NCBI RefSeq assembly: GCF_003703835.1
Contig: NZ_RDQR01000001.1
Location: 186,001 to 250,000 of the forward strand
Length of the DNA stretch: 64,000 nucleotides
Reading direction: 5' to 3'
Source of the DNA: Auritidibacter ignavus
Lineage (GTDB): Bacteria; Actinomycetota; Actinomycetes; Actinomycetales; Micrococcaceae
Positions 20,397 to 29,993 of the stretch are shown one piece after another (within the stretch, counting starts at the first letter, position 1; each line of letters starts with the position of its first letter). The notes beneath the pieces are model-generated. The model was given only the letters and a program-made list of their open reading frames with translations. It was not told the origin of the DNA and searched no databases. The translations under genes were made by a program, and so were the position numbers.

Positions 20397-21208
20397 TCAG
20401 CCGGCCATTTTTGTCTTGAGATCGTTCAGTCGCGCCGAGATCGAGGAGTCCACGACCTCGTCGCCAACCTGAACACGAATACCACCGACCAGCTGTGGAT
20501 CAACCTCAACGTTGAGAGTCAGCTCGCGGCCAAAGGCTGCGGACAGACCCCGCGCGAGACGATCCTGCTGAGACTGCTGTAGTGGTTTTGCCACCGTGAC
20601 ATCGGCGATCCATCGACGTTGCCGGGTTGCCACTACGTTAGCGAAGTGACGAACCACCGCAGCTGGCTTGGCACCGCGAGGAGCTTCTACCGCTTGGCGG
20701 ACCAAGGCTTTGGTCTCTTCCCGGGCGTTGACACCCACCAGTTTCACGGCAAGATCGCCACGTGCACTGGCTGGTGCCTGCTGATCCGACAAAGCCCACT
20801 GCACCTCGTGGGATTCTTGAATCAGCTGGTCGAAACCCAACAGCTGTTCGGTGAGCTGTTGCAGTCCGGCAAGGCCCTCGCCTTCGGCGGAGGTAGCCGA
20901 GGCTTGTGCCGCTGCGGTCTCGATTGCATCGCCGAGTTCGCGTTCTTTCGACCAGCGCTGTCCGACCAGCAATCGCAGCACACCTAACGCGTTCGCGCCG
21001 ACGTGATCGCTGAAGATACGCTCCACGAGGCCCTGTCGTTTGGTGGATTCTGCGGTAGGGTCAGCCAGGCTACGCCGCAGCGCTCCCTGCTGATCAATCA
21101 CCCGAAGCGCGGCAAACAGCTCGCGGGCGGTGTCCAGTCCGTTGCTGGTGAGAAAACTCTCTAGCTCGGGACTGATATTGGCCAATGAATCACTCGATGC
21201 TAGAGACA

Positions 21209-21209
<1 letters not shown>
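20397..21209 (-). CDS. atpH: ATP synthase F1 delta subunit
   Basis: Peripheral-stalk protein joining F1 to the b subunits. The protein is 270 aa, against ~180 in E. coli; the long form is usual in Actinobacteria. The C-terminal domain contains VATRQRRWIADVTVAKPL, RLARGLSAAFGRELTLNVEVDPQLVGGIRVQVGDEVVDSSI, the delta signature. The start ATG at 21209 shares one base with the atpF stop (TGATG), so translation is coupled. A GTG at 21212 would add one residue. Confidence 0.96.
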
Positions 21210-21817
<608 letters not shown>

Positions 21818-21860
21818 TTAGTGACCGGTTGACTCGCGACCGGTCGGGATGGTTTGACGG

Positions 21861-22076
21861 CTACGCGCCGATCACGAAGGCGAAGACCAGTGCCAGAATC
21901 GCAAGGGCTTCAGCCAGAGCGAAGCCCAGCAGCGCGATCGGCTGCAGGATACGCTGAGATTCGGGCTGGCGGGCAACGCCGTTGATGTAAGCGGCGAAGA
22001 TCAGACCCACACCAATGGCGGAGCCGATAGCGGCCAGACCGTAGCCAATCATGTTCAATGAACCATGCAGTTCCAT
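21861..22076 (-). CDS. atpE: ATP synthase Fo c subunit
   Basis: Ring-forming proteolipid, 71 aa, two membrane hairpin helices. The first contains the Gly-rich [23 protein letters not shown] and the polar loop; the second has the ion-binding Glu in [18 protein letters not shown]. The residue after that Glu is Ala rather than Ser/Thr, so the Na+-binding pattern is absent and H+ coupling is expected. The ATG at 22076 was chosen because all upstream residues in frame are unlike any c subunit. Confidence 0.97.
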   Translation of the reverse strand: MELHGSLNMIGYGLAAIGSAIGVGLIFAAYINGVARQPESQRILQPIALLGFALAEALAILALVFAFVIGA

Positions 22077-22230
22077 TGTGTTCCTTTCAAGATGCCTTTG
22101 TCGGCAGGTTGTGAGGGTTCCCGGCAGGCTCCGATGATTGACCGGTACCAGGAAGTTTTTGAAAGGTGTTTCTCTCACCTGATCGCCCGGATGGACGATA
22201 AACCTATGGGGTTATTTTCCTTTCGGCACG

Positions 22231-22256
22231 CCGTACACTGTGCATACGGTATACCG
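22231..22256 (-). other. Overlapping alternative hairpins in atpB-atpE spacer
   Basis: CCGTA (22231-22235) pairs with TACGG (22245-22249), while the palindrome CGGTATACCG (22247-22256) can fold on itself; the two cannot form together. They begin 5 nt after the atpB stop in the 184-nt gap before atpE. A role in mRNA processing or in raising atpE translation is possible but not shown. The rest of the gap shows nothing recognisable. Confidence 0.3.
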
Positions 22257-22260
22257 CAAG

Positions 22261-23073
22261 CTAGTGTTCGTTCGCGTCGATGGCACCTTGGACGTAAATC
22301 GCGGTCAGCAAGGTAAAGACGAATGCCTGCAAGACCATCATCAGCAATTCTAGGAAGTACAGAGCCACCGAACCGACGATGACCAGCACGCCGGTAGCCT
22401 GCAGGGCGAGGTTTCCAGTTTCGGTGATGAGATATTCAGCACCGGAACCGGCCAGCATCACAATCATGTGACCCGACAGCATCACGGCCATCAGACGTAG
22501 CGAGTGAGTCAGCGGACGGACAATGAAGTTGGAGATGATCTCCAGCGGGACCAGGGCCGGAAGAATCCAGCCGGGAACTCCGGCCGGGACGACAGCCAGC
22601 TTGAAGTATGGGAGGCCGTGGCGACGCACACCGGTCGCAATCCAGGTGACGTAGACGATCAACGCCAAGGCATAGGCAGCACCCGCGTGAGAGAAGCTGG
22701 GTAACTGCAGGAAGGGGATCGCTCCAAAGAGGTTATTGAAGAGAACAAAGAAGAAGATCGCAAAAAGGAACGGCACCCAGGACTTAAAGTGCTTCTCGCC
22801 AATAATGTCGCGCGCGATACCGTTGCGAACGAAGGAATAACCGGATTCGGCCAGGAACTGTGCCTTGCCCGGAACAATGGTGGGCTTGCGCATGGCCAGA
22901 CCGAAGAAGGCCCAGATCAGCACAATCGAGAGGAGAATCATCAGCATCTGCTTGCCGAAGCCGGTCCCGTATTCGGCCATCCACGGAATAATTTCCGGGA
23001 GGTGCGTATCCTCAATCGTGGGAGGCACAAATTCACTTCCGACAGTGGAAGTAGCAAGCACGAGTGGAAGCAC
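22261..23073 (-). CDS. atpB: ATP synthase Fo a subunit
   Basis: Forms the proton half-channels against the c ring. The 270-aa polytopic protein has the essential Arg in RPLTHSLRLMAVMLSGHMIV (~residue 190) and C-terminal helices ending VFTLLTAIYVQGAIDANEH. I chose GTG 23073 because GAGGAGAGG lies 6 nt upstream; GTG codons at 23100 and 23097 are in frame but would overlap that site. The 444-nt upstream gap makes it the likely first gene of a main atp transcript. Confidence 0.94.
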   Translation of the reverse strand: MLPLVLATSTVGSEFVPPTIEDTHLPEIIPWMAEYGTGFGKQMLMILLSIVLIWAFFGLAMRKPTIVPGKAQFLAESGYSFVRNGIARDIIGEKHFKSWVPFLFAIFFFVLFNNLFGAIPFLQLPSFSHAGAAYALALIVYVTWIATGVRRHGLPYFKLAVVPAGVPGWILPALVPLEIISNFIVRPLTHSLRLMAVMLSGHMIVMLAGSGAEYLITETGNLALQATGVLVIVGSVALYFLELLMMVLQAFVFTLLTAIYVQGAIDANEH

Positions 23074-23517
23074 GCGAATCCTCTCCTCATAGATCACCAC
23101 AAGCCAAGGTGTGATGAAGACGGTGTGGTGACGCTGACACAGTCATCGCAACGGCTACCCCGTTGCAGTCCGTAGAACAGCCTATCAAATGAGAGTGGGG
23201 TTACGGACACCTGGTCGGGGAATCAACCCAGATTTTTCCCGACTTAGCAACCCCCGCTCAACGGTTCGGCCTTGGTCATCACTTCCGGGACCACGGTCGA
23301 GTGTTCTACTTCTCCCCCATGGTCTCGCCCAAAAGGACTGGAGGCACCTCGGCGCCGGGCGGTGCTGACGTGGCATCACTCATGCGATGGCCCTCACCCA
23401 CTGCATGTGGTTCATCTCATACCTGATGGTGCGCGGCAGGCAGGCCACCGAGCGCCATGATGTCAGCAGAAACCGGTGGGCCAGACCCAGTGAGCCGAGC
23501 TCGTCAAAGCTGGCGCG
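23074..23517. other. 444-nt gap between atpI-like gene and atpB
   Basis: No gene is supportable here; short open frames on both strands lack ribosome sites and family similarity. The gap probably holds the promoter and 5' leader of the atp operon. The best -10-like match on the minus strand is TAGGCT (near 23181-23186) without a convincing -35. Confidence 0.4.
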
Positions 23518-23949
23518 TCAGTCGTGGTAGATCTGCTCTCGGGTGCGCGTAAAGACCAGCACTTCGGTAATTTGCCAGACCAGGATGGCGCCCAGGGCCG
23601 TCAAGGCCGCGGGCGTGGCCACCAACCAATCGGGAGTCGGCACCACGCTGAGCAGGATCGCGCAGACAATGATCTTGACGACGAAGGCACCCATGGCCAG
23701 AGGAATGGCCAGATCGCGATGATTTTGCCACACCACCGCAATCACCACGACGCTCACGGCAGACAGCACCCAGACAATCAGCCCGGCCAGGATGGCCGAC
23801 CACCACCCGTAGATGCCATCCAGACCGCCAAACAGCACCCCGGCTCCGAGGACAGCGAGCAACGTGACCCAGCTGGCATGAAAGAAGATTCCCCACCAAC
23901 CGTGGCGATTGACCAAGCGGTTACGTCGACGGACGGTGGTCTGTTGCAT
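23518..23949 (-). CDS. AtpI-like membrane protein (ATP synthase assembly factor family)
   Basis: A 143-aa protein with a basic N-terminus (VRRRNRLVNRHG) and four membrane segments: WVTLLAVLGAGVLFGGL, AILAGLIVWVLSAVSVVVIAVV, AIPLAMGAFVVKIIVCAILLSV and AALTALGAILVWQITEVLVF. Size, topology and position directly before atpB match AtpI/I-subunit proteins, which help assemble the c ring. Sequence identity to AtpI is low in Actinobacteria, so this rests mainly on context. The start overlaps the wecA end by 29 nt. Confidence 0.75.
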   Translation of the reverse strand: MQQTTVRRRNRLVNRHGWWGIFFHASWVTLLAVLGAGVLFGGLDGIYGWWSAILAGLIVWVLSAVSVVVIAVVWQNHRDLAIPLAMGAFVVKIIVCAILLSVVPTPDWLVATPAALTALGAILVWQITEVLVFTRTREQIYHD

Positions 23950-25105
23950 CGTGGTGTTGCTCCCGTTGGTGTTGGGCTCGGTGGGCTTGTCGTATTTGAT
24001 TCAACCGACGATAGTAGGCGCGGCGCAAGATCCAGGGCCGAAATGTCAACCACATCGTGACCGCCAGGGCCAGGCTAGTAATCAGCATAACGATCCAGGG
24101 CTCGAAAAAGGTCAGAGACACCGTGCCGTAGGCGACCACGAAGGTCCACAAATACAGCAACAGCACGGCTTGGCGATGGGTGTAACCACCATCGACCAGC
24201 TTGTGGTGGATATGGCCGCGGTCTGCGGAGAAAGGACTACTGCGTCGGGCGGTGCGACGTACCACGGCCATGAGCAGATCGAGCAACGGTAGCACCAGTA
24301 CGGCCAGTGGCAACATGATAGGCATGTAGGCAGGTACGTTGCGGAACCGAAAGCCTTCCAGCGCTCCCACATCGGCGGTGACGGCCACCGCGGCGGCAGC
24401 CATCAGCAATCCGATGAGTTGGGCGCCGACCTCTCCCATGAAGATGCGGGCGGGATTGAAATTAAAGGGAAGGAACCCAACACAGGCACCTAACAAGACG
24501 GCCATCAACAAGGTGGCGAGGTTGGAATAGTCATAGGCGTTGATCGTGCGAGTCAGTACGTAGCTATAGATGAAAAAAACGGAGCCACCAATCAGCGCGA
24601 CCCCGGCCGCCAAGCCGTCGAGACCATCGACGAAGTTGAAGGCGTTAACGGTCAGGACCACCGCGAAGACAGTGAGGGCGATTTGCAGGCCTTCGCTCTC
24701 GACGTGAATCCAGCCCACCGGCATGGCCTCAACTTTGATGCTGTTCAGTCCCAGGGACAGCCCGGCCAGGATTTGACCGAGCAGTTTCAGCGACCAGTGC
24801 AGGTCCCACAGGTCGTCAGCGACACCAAACATCACAATCACAAGAATCGCCAGTAACACACCGCGCACGGGGGCCGGATCGGCGAAGATGGCATCGAGGA
24901 AAGGGATAGTTCCAGCTACACCTAGCGTAATGATCACCGCCACAGCCATGGCGACACCGCCGAGTTTCGGAATGGGATCGCGGTGCATATCACGTTTCCG
25001 CGCGGGAGTGTACGCCCGGACTTTAATGCCGATCAGCCGGACGAGTGGGGTCAACACGAAGCTGAGCGCCGCCGTGACGAGAAGTAGCAGTAAATAGACC
25101 TTCAT
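23921..25105 (-). CDS. wecA: Polyprenyl-phosphate GlcNAc-1-phosphate transferase, WecA/TagO family, with altered GDxG motif
   Basis: Links GlcNAc-1-P to decaprenyl phosphate, the first step of arabinogalactan or teichoic-acid-like polymers. The 394-aa protein has ~11 membrane segments. Cytoplasmic motifs: PKLGGVAMAV, DDLWDLHW (the Asp pair), NAFNFVDGLDGLAAG and the HIHHKL segment. The loop normally reading FMGDxG reads IFMGEVGAQLIG: the codon is GAG, so a residue that helps bind Mg2+ in this superfamily is Glu instead of Asp. Downstream AtpI-like gene overlaps by 29 nt; tsaC ends 14 nt upstream. The position before the atp operon is conserved in Actinobacteria. Confidence 0.9.
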   Translation of the reverse strand: MKVYLLLLLVTAALSFVLTPLVRLIGIKVRAYTPARKRDMHRDPIPKLGGVAMAVAVIITLGVAGTIPFLDAIFADPAPVRGVLLAILVIVMFGVADDLWDLHWSLKLLGQILAGLSLGLNSIKVEAMPVGWIHVESEGLQIALTVFAVVLTVNAFNFVDGLDGLAAGVALIGGSVFFIYSYVLTRTINAYDYSNLATLLMAVLLGACVGFLPFNFNPARIFMGEVGAQLIGLLMAAAAVAVTADVGALEGFRFRNVPAYMPIMLPLAVLVLPLLDLLMAVVRRTARRSSPFSADRGHIHHKLVDGGYTHRQAVLLLYLWTFVVAYGTVSLTFFEPWIVMLITSLALAVTMWLTFRPWILRRAYYRRLNQIRQAHRAQHQREQHHDATDHRPST

Positions 25106-25119
25106 GGATTCTCAGCGCA

Positions 25120-25806
25120 TTAGCCTTGCGTTGTATCGTCAGGGGCATCAGGTGCGCTCTCACCCACATCGAGGAGGTCCTCCACCACCTCACGCAACGT
25201 GTCAATGCTAATGGCGCCAGCCCGGATCAGGCGCAGGGGGCTCATGGTGCAGTCCACAATGGTCGAGGGCGCTTGGGTTTGGCGATCTCCCCCATCGAGG
25301 TAGACCGCAACGGATTCCCCGAGCGCTTCTTGGGCCATAATCGCTGAGGTGGCGGCGGGCTGGCCATGGCGATTAGCTGATGACACGGCCATCGGGCCGG
25401 TTTGTTCTAAAATATCGCGAGCTAGCTCGTCGTCCGGAACGCGCAGTCCCACGGTACCGTGGGTTTCGCCCAGATCCCAGGTTAGCGAGGGTTGAGCGTT
25501 CAGTATCAGGGTGAGTGCTCCGGGCCAGAAAGCATCGGCCAGCGCACGAGCCTGGTTCGGAATGTCATCAGCCAATGCATCCAATACGCGGGGATGTGCC
25601 ATGAGCACCGGGGGCGGGGTGGCCCGCGATCGTCCCTTGGCAGCGAGCAGGACCGCGACCGCTTGAGCCGAGAATGCGTCAGCTCCAATGCCGTAGACGG
25701 TATCGGTCGGTAGCACGATGCATTGGCGGTCTCTGATGGCCTCCACCGCATCGGCAATGCCTGCTGAGCGTTGTGCCGGATCTTGGGCGTCGTATCGAGT
25801 ACTCAC
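25120..25806 (-). CDS. tsaC: L-threonylcarbamoyladenylate synthase (YrdC/Sua5)
   Basis: Makes threonylcarbamoyl-AMP for the t6A37 modification of ANN-decoding tRNAs. The YrdC domain spans nearly the whole 228 aa: IVLPTDTVYGIGADAFS (nucleotide pocket), KGRSRATPPPVLMAHP, ADAFWPGALTLIL, GTVGLRVPDD, SSANRHGQPAATSA and STIVDC. No Sua5 C-terminal domain. GTG start at 25806, 15 nt after prmC. Confidence 0.95.
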   Translation of the reverse strand: MSTRYDAQDPAQRSAGIADAVEAIRDRQCIVLPTDTVYGIGADAFSAQAVAVLLAAKGRSRATPPPVLMAHPRVLDALADDIPNQARALADAFWPGALTLILNAQPSLTWDLGETHGTVGLRVPDDELARDILEQTGPMAVSSANRHGQPAATSAIMAQEALGESVAVYLDGGDRQTQAPSTIVDCTMSPLRLIRAGAISIDTLREVVEDLLDVGESAPDAPDDTTQG

Positions 25807-25821
25807 GTTGCTATTCTCGCA

Positions 25822-26799
25822 TTATTTCTGTCGCCCCCGGTCGCTGCACGGGTGAGTCTTGGAATCGACCCGGTGGGCTTTGAGGAATCGGGGGCGGTCG
25901 TTGTAGTCGGACAGGGTTGTTACCGTCTGCCACATCCCTTGCTCGGAGGCCAACTGCCGGAGGCGGTCTGCGTGTGATGCGTCGTGTTCCATCACCAACC
26001 AACCGCCGGGGGCCAGAAACTGAGCTGCTGTTGTGGCCACGGCCAGCGGAATGGCAGTGCCATCGGCGTTGCCCCCGTAGAGGGCGATCGGTGGATCGGC
26101 TGCGGCTTCGGGCTGGACGACCGCGTGGGCTTCGGGCACATATGGCGGGTTAGCTACCACCAGATCGACGTGGCCGATCCATTCGCGAAGCCCGGGGTGC
26201 GCGATGAGCAGGGCGTTGACATCCGTGGCATCAGCGCACACGGTGGTGATGTTCGTGGCGTGGGTGTTGGTCTGCAAATACCGAACAGCCACCGGGTCCT
26301 TTTCCACGGCGATCACCTGCAGCTTGTGCGTCGAATGCTCCCTGTGCTGCGGAGTCTGTTGGTTCCAGTGATGTTCCAGGGCCACCGCGATCGCGCCCGA
26401 TCCGCTACACAAATCCAGCACGGTTAAATCCCCGTCGCGTGTGGTCAGCAGTTGCTGGGCCAGCTCCACCAGCGCCTCGGTTTCCGGACGCGGGATAAAT
26501 ACACCCGGCCCCACCCGCAGGCTGACTCCGTAAAAGCTCTGAGCCCCGGTGAGGTGTTGCAGGGGCACACGCTGGATCCTGCGATCGACCAAGCTCGTGA
26601 GTCGTTGGTACTGCTCGCCGGTGATCCGATCTCCCAGCAAGCTGGCCTTGGCTACGTCTGAGAGTTCAAGCCCTAAGACGTGCGCGAGCAACAAGCGTGC
26701 TTCGGCTACCGCTTGGTCGATACCAGCTTGAGCTAAGCACGCCTGTGTGTGGTGCAGGGTCTCACGCAACGTAAAGCCGTCATGCTGCTGGTCCGACAT
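25822..26799 (-). CDS. prmC: Peptide chain release factor N5-glutamine methyltransferase
   Basis: Methylates the Gln of the GGQ motif in release factors; its target prfA lies directly upstream. The 325-aa protein has the helical N-terminal domain, FIPRPETEALVELA, the SAM-binding LDLCSGSGAIAVAL (~residue 125), and the catalytic VANPPYVPE (~210). Start ATG at 26799, 11 nt from the prfA stop. The gene order prfA-prmC-tsaC is widely conserved. Confidence 0.96.
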   Translation of the reverse strand: MSDQQHDGFTLRETLHHTQACLAQAGIDQAVAEARLLLAHVLGLELSDVAKASLLGDRITGEQYQRLTSLVDRRIQRVPLQHLTGAQSFYGVSLRVGPGVFIPRPETEALVELAQQLLTTRDGDLTVLDLCSGSGAIAVALEHHWNQQTPQHREHSTHKLQVIAVEKDPVAVRYLQTNTHATNITTVCADATDVNALLIAHPGLREWIGHVDLVVANPPYVPEAHAVVQPEAAADPPIALYGGNADGTAIPLAVATTAAQFLAPGGWLVMEHDASHADRLRQLASEQGMWQTVTTLSDYNDRPRFLKAHRVDSKTHPCSDRGRQK

Positions 26800-26810
26800 G
26801 TACCAGGATC

Positions 26811-27893
26811 CTAGCCTTCGTGCTCGCCCAGCGCTTCAAGTCGCTCGGCCTCATCCATATCGATGCAGGACTGCACGACGGGCCCCAGATCACCTTCGAG
26901 GACCTTGTCGAGGTTATTGGCTTTATAACCGGTCCGGTGATCGGCGATGCGGTTCTCGGGGAAGTTGTAGGTCCGAATCCGCTCCGAGCGGTCCATAGTT
27001 CGCACCTGGGAAGCCCGGGTCTCGGCTTCTGCCGCAGCCAGTTCTTCTTGCTGGTAGGCCAGCAGCCGGGAGCGCAACACGCGCATGGCAGCTTCACGGT
27101 TTTGGATTTGAGACTTCTCGTTTTGCATCGAGACCACGATGCCGGTGGGCAGGTGGGTGATACGTACGGCCGAATCTGTGGTATTCACAGACTGACCACC
27201 CGGACCGGAGGAACGATACACATCGATCTTCAGATCGTTCTGGTTGATCTCAATCTCTTCGGGCTCATCAACCTCGGGGAACACCAGCACACCGGCAGCG
27301 GAGGTGTGAATCCGGCCCTGGGATTCGGTGACCGGCACACGTTGCACACGGTGGACTCCGCCTTCAAACTTCAGGTGTGCAAAGACGCCTTCGGCTGGAT
27401 CGTTGGAGTTACCGCGTACCCCCAGGTGAACGTCTTTATACCCGCCGAGATCCGATTCGGTCGCGGAGATGATCTCGGTTTTCCACCCCTTATGTTCGGC
27501 GTACTTGATGTACATACGGGTCAGGTCAGCCGCAAACAGTGCGGCTTCTTCACCGCCTTCACCGCCTTTAATCTCCAAAATCACGTCACGGGCGTCATCG
27601 GGGTCACGCGGGATCAGCAGTCGGCGCAGACGTTCGGCCGCGGTATCGACCTGCTCTTGTAAGATCGGGACCTCAGCGGCAAAGTCTTCGTCCTCCGCTG
27701 CCAGTTCTTGAGCATCGCAGAGATCGTCTTGCAACGTCGACCAGGTGCGATAAGCGCCCACAATTCCGTTAAGTTCGGCATATCGCCGGCCCAGCTTCCG
27801 GGATTTCCCAGGGTCGGAGTGCACATCCGGGTCTGCCAGGGCCTCGGTGACCTCTTGGTGTTCTTCCAGCAGGTGCTGCACGGATTCAAACAT
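26811..27893 (-). CDS. prfA: Peptide chain release factor 1
   Basis: Terminates translation at UAA and UAG. 360 aa. The GGQ loop reads [18 protein letters not shown] (~residue 235) and the codon-recognition PxT element appears in [15 protein letters not shown]. The ATG at 27893 ([15 protein letters not shown]) was chosen since upstream in-frame residues are not part of the family. A 126-nt gap with a large hairpin separates it from rho. Confidence 0.96.
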   Translation of the reverse strand: MFESVQHLLEEHQEVTEALADPDVHSDPGKSRKLGRRYAELNGIVGAYRTWSTLQDDLCDAQELAAEDEDFAAEVPILQEQVDTAAERLRRLLIPRDPDDARDVILEIKGGEGGEEAALFAADLTRMYIKYAEHKGWKTEIISATESDLGGYKDVHLGVRGNSNDPAEGVFAHLKFEGGVHRVQRVPVTESQGRIHTSAAGVLVFPEVDEPEEIEINQNDLKIDVYRSSGPGGQSVNTTDSAVRITHLPTGIVVSMQNEKSQIQNREAAMRVLRSRLLAYQQEELAAAEAETRASQVRTMDRSERIRTYNFPENRIADHRTGYKANNLDKVLEGDLGPVVQSCIDMDEAERLEALGEHEG

Positions 27894-27941
27894 GATGAAC
27901 TTTCTGTTGAACAGATGACTGTGGACGGGCAGGGACACACT

Positions 27942-28010
27942 CAAGCCACCGCCGACAGCACACAACCGAAAAGGTCAGTCGGTTCACTGCGCTGTGCGGG
28001 CGGTGGCTTG
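27942..28010. repeat. Nested inverted repeat between rho and prfA
   Basis: A 69-nt structure with three nested stems: CAAGCCACCGCC (27942-27953) with its exact complement at 27999-28010, CAGC/GCTG (27956-27959 with 27991-27994), and AACCGA/TCGGTT (27964-27969 with 27979-27984). The T-tract is on the wrong side for a rho-gene terminator: on the minus strand GATTTTTT precedes the hairpin. It may act as an RNA processing or stability element. Confidence 0.55.
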
Positions 28011-28019
28011 AAAAAATCG

Positions 28020-29993
28020 CTAAGAGTCGGACTTGCCGCCCAGAGTAGTCTTAGAGACCAACATGAGGAACTCTGCGTTGGACCCTGTTTCTTTGATCTT
28101 ATTGGTGAGCAACTCGAGCGCCTGCTGGGTTTCCAAACCAGACAGCACGCGGCGTAGCTTCCACATAATCTTGATCTCTTCCGGCGAGAGGAGGTTCTCT
28201 TCGCGGCGAGTACCCGAAGCACTGACATCCACAGCCGGGAAGATCCGGCGCTCAGACAGCTCGCGCGAGAGACGCAGTTCCATATTGCCGGTGCCCTTGA
28301 ATTCTTCGAAGATCACTTCGTCCATCCGCGAGCCGGTTTCTACCAGGGCAGTGGCCAAAATGGTCAGCGAACCACCGTTTTCAATATTGCGGGCAGCCCC
28401 GAAGAACTTCTTCGGCGGGTAAAGCGCAGCTGAGTCCACACCACCGGACAGGATGCGTCCGGATGCCGGGGTGGCCAGGTTGTAGGCGCGACCCAGACGA
28501 GTCATCGAGTCCAACAGCACCACCACGTCTTTGCCCAGCTCCACCATGCGCTTGGCCCGTTCGATCGCTAATTCAGCGACGGTGGTGTGGTCGTCGGCAG
28601 GACGATCGAAGGTCGAGGCGATGACTTCGCCATCAATCGAGCGTTCCATGTCGGTAACTTCTTCGGGACGTTCATCCACCAGCACCATCATCAGCTTCAC
28701 ATCGGGATTGTTTTCCTTAATGGCGTTGGCAATCGATTGCAGCATCACAGTCTTGCCGGCCTTGGGCGGAGACACAATCAAACCGCGCTGGCCCTTACCG
28801 ATCGGAGCTACCAGGTCTACGATACGCGGGCCGATCTTCTTCGGATCGGTCTCCAGCCGCAACCGCTCGTTCGGGTACAGCGGAACGAGCTTGTTGAACT
28901 CAACGCGCTCCGGGTTCTCCACGGCGGGCTGACCATTCACGTAGTCGATCCTGACCAGTGCATTGAACTTCTGACGGTTCTTGTGCTTACCCCGTCCGCC
29001 ACGACCACCGCCGTGGTGCTGCTGGTCGTTATCCTGGCCGGGCTGGCGAATCGCACCGCGTACAGCGTCACCTTTGCGCAAGCCGTATTTCTTCACAAAC
29101 GACAGCGAGACATAGATGTCCTTCGGGCCCGGCAAATATCCCGAGGTCCTGACGAAGGCGTAGTTGTCGAGAACGTCCAAGATACCGGCAATGGGAAGCA
29201 AGACCTCATCGTCACGCACGTCTTGCTGCTCATCGCGGTTTTGCTGGCGACGATCATTGTTGTTCTTGCGCTTATTGCGGTTATTGCGGTCCCGGTTCCG
29301 AGAACGACGTTGGCGATTGTTCTGAGAATCATCACCGTTGTTGTCATCCTGGTCCGAGCTCTGGTCCCGGTCCTCACGCTGGTGACGCTGGCCCTTCTTC
29401 CGGTCCCGGTCTTCGCCGTCGTCCTCGGAGGAATCGCGGTCGTCGCCGTCTTTGCGGTCCTGACGCTTCTCGTCGTCATCGCGATTGTTCCCGCGACGGT
29501 GTGTGCGCTCGCGCCGGCCTGACTGGTCAGACTCGTCGGACTGCTCCGACGCATCGGACTGATCTGTCGAGGGCTCCTCGGAAGAGGTGTCACCGTGGGT
29601 AGGGTCACCCGCTGTTGCGTTAGCGCGCCGGGACCGTGAGCGTCTCGGCCGGCGTTGTGAGTCTTTGTTCTCCGCGTGCTCCGAGTCCTCATGCTGTGCG
29701 GGCCCCTCGGCGCCCTCGGACGAGCCCTTCTCCGGTGATTCCTGCGTCTGGTCGCCGGACTGTTCGGTCTGGTCGTCCTTGGAACGTGGCTGAGTGCTCG
29801 GAGCAGCCACTCCCCCACGTTGGTGCTCAGAGATCGCTTCGACCAGAGCGGCCTTGCGCATCCGGGAGCCGCCCGTGATGCCTAATTGGGAAGCGAGAGC
29901 CTGGAGTTGGGCCAATTTCAGAGAAGCTAAACCGTTAGCGTTCCCAGCAGTGTTGGAGTCTTGCTGGGATTGGGTATCGATGGTTTCGGTCAC
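28020..29993 (-). CDS. rho: Transcription termination factor Rho with long charged insert
   Basis: Hexameric RNA translocase that ends transcription. The 657-aa protein is ~240 residues longer than E. coli Rho. It has the Rho-N domain (LASLKLAQLQALASQLGI, ~23-60), then a ~200-residue hydrophilic region rich in Arg, Asp, Asn, Gln and Ser (~65-265), the RNA-binding cold-shock-like domain (GILDVLDNYAFVRTSGYLPGPKDIYV), and the ATPase with Walker A SPPKAGKTVMLQSI (~405) and VVLLDSMTRLGRAYN. Inserts like this are usual in Actinobacteria and bind RNA in mycobacterial and Micrococcus Rho. GTG start at 29993 with GAAGGA 10-11 nt upstream. Confidence 0.97.
   Translation of the reverse strand: MTETIDTQSQQDSNTAGNANGLASLKLAQLQALASQLGITGGSRMRKAALVEAISEHQRGGVAAPSTQPRSKDDQTEQSGDQTQESPEKGSSEGAEGPAQHEDSEHAENKDSQRRPRRSRSRRANATAGDPTHGDTSSEEPSTDQSDASEQSDESDQSGRRERTHRRGNNRDDDEKRQDRKDGDDRDSSEDDGEDRDRKKGQRHQREDRDQSSDQDDNNGDDSQNNRQRRSRNRDRNNRNKRKNNNDRRQQNRDEQQDVRDDEVLLPIAGILDVLDNYAFVRTSGYLPGPKDIYVSLSFVKKYGLRKGDAVRGAIRQPGQDNDQQHHGGGRGGRGKHKNRQKFNALVRIDYVNGQPAVENPERVEFNKLVPLYPNERLRLETDPKKIGPRIVDLVAPIGKGQRGLIVSPPKAGKTVMLQSIANAIKENNPDVKLMMVLVDERPEEVTDMERSIDGEVIASTFDRPADDHTTVAELAIERAKRMVELGKDVVVLLDSMTRLGRAYNLATPASGRILSGGVDSAALYPPKKFFGAARNIENGGSLTILATALVETGSRMDEVIFEEFKGTGNMELRLSRELSERRIFPAVDVSASGTRREENLLSPEEIKIMWKLRRVLSGLETQQALELLTNKIKETGSNAEFLMLVSKTTLGGKSDS

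Noticed and set aside
28587-29522. 311-codon plus-strand frame opposite rho, very hydrophobic at its end
   Set aside because: The hydrophobicity is the mirror of the Arg/Asp/Gln-rich Rho insert read on the other strand.
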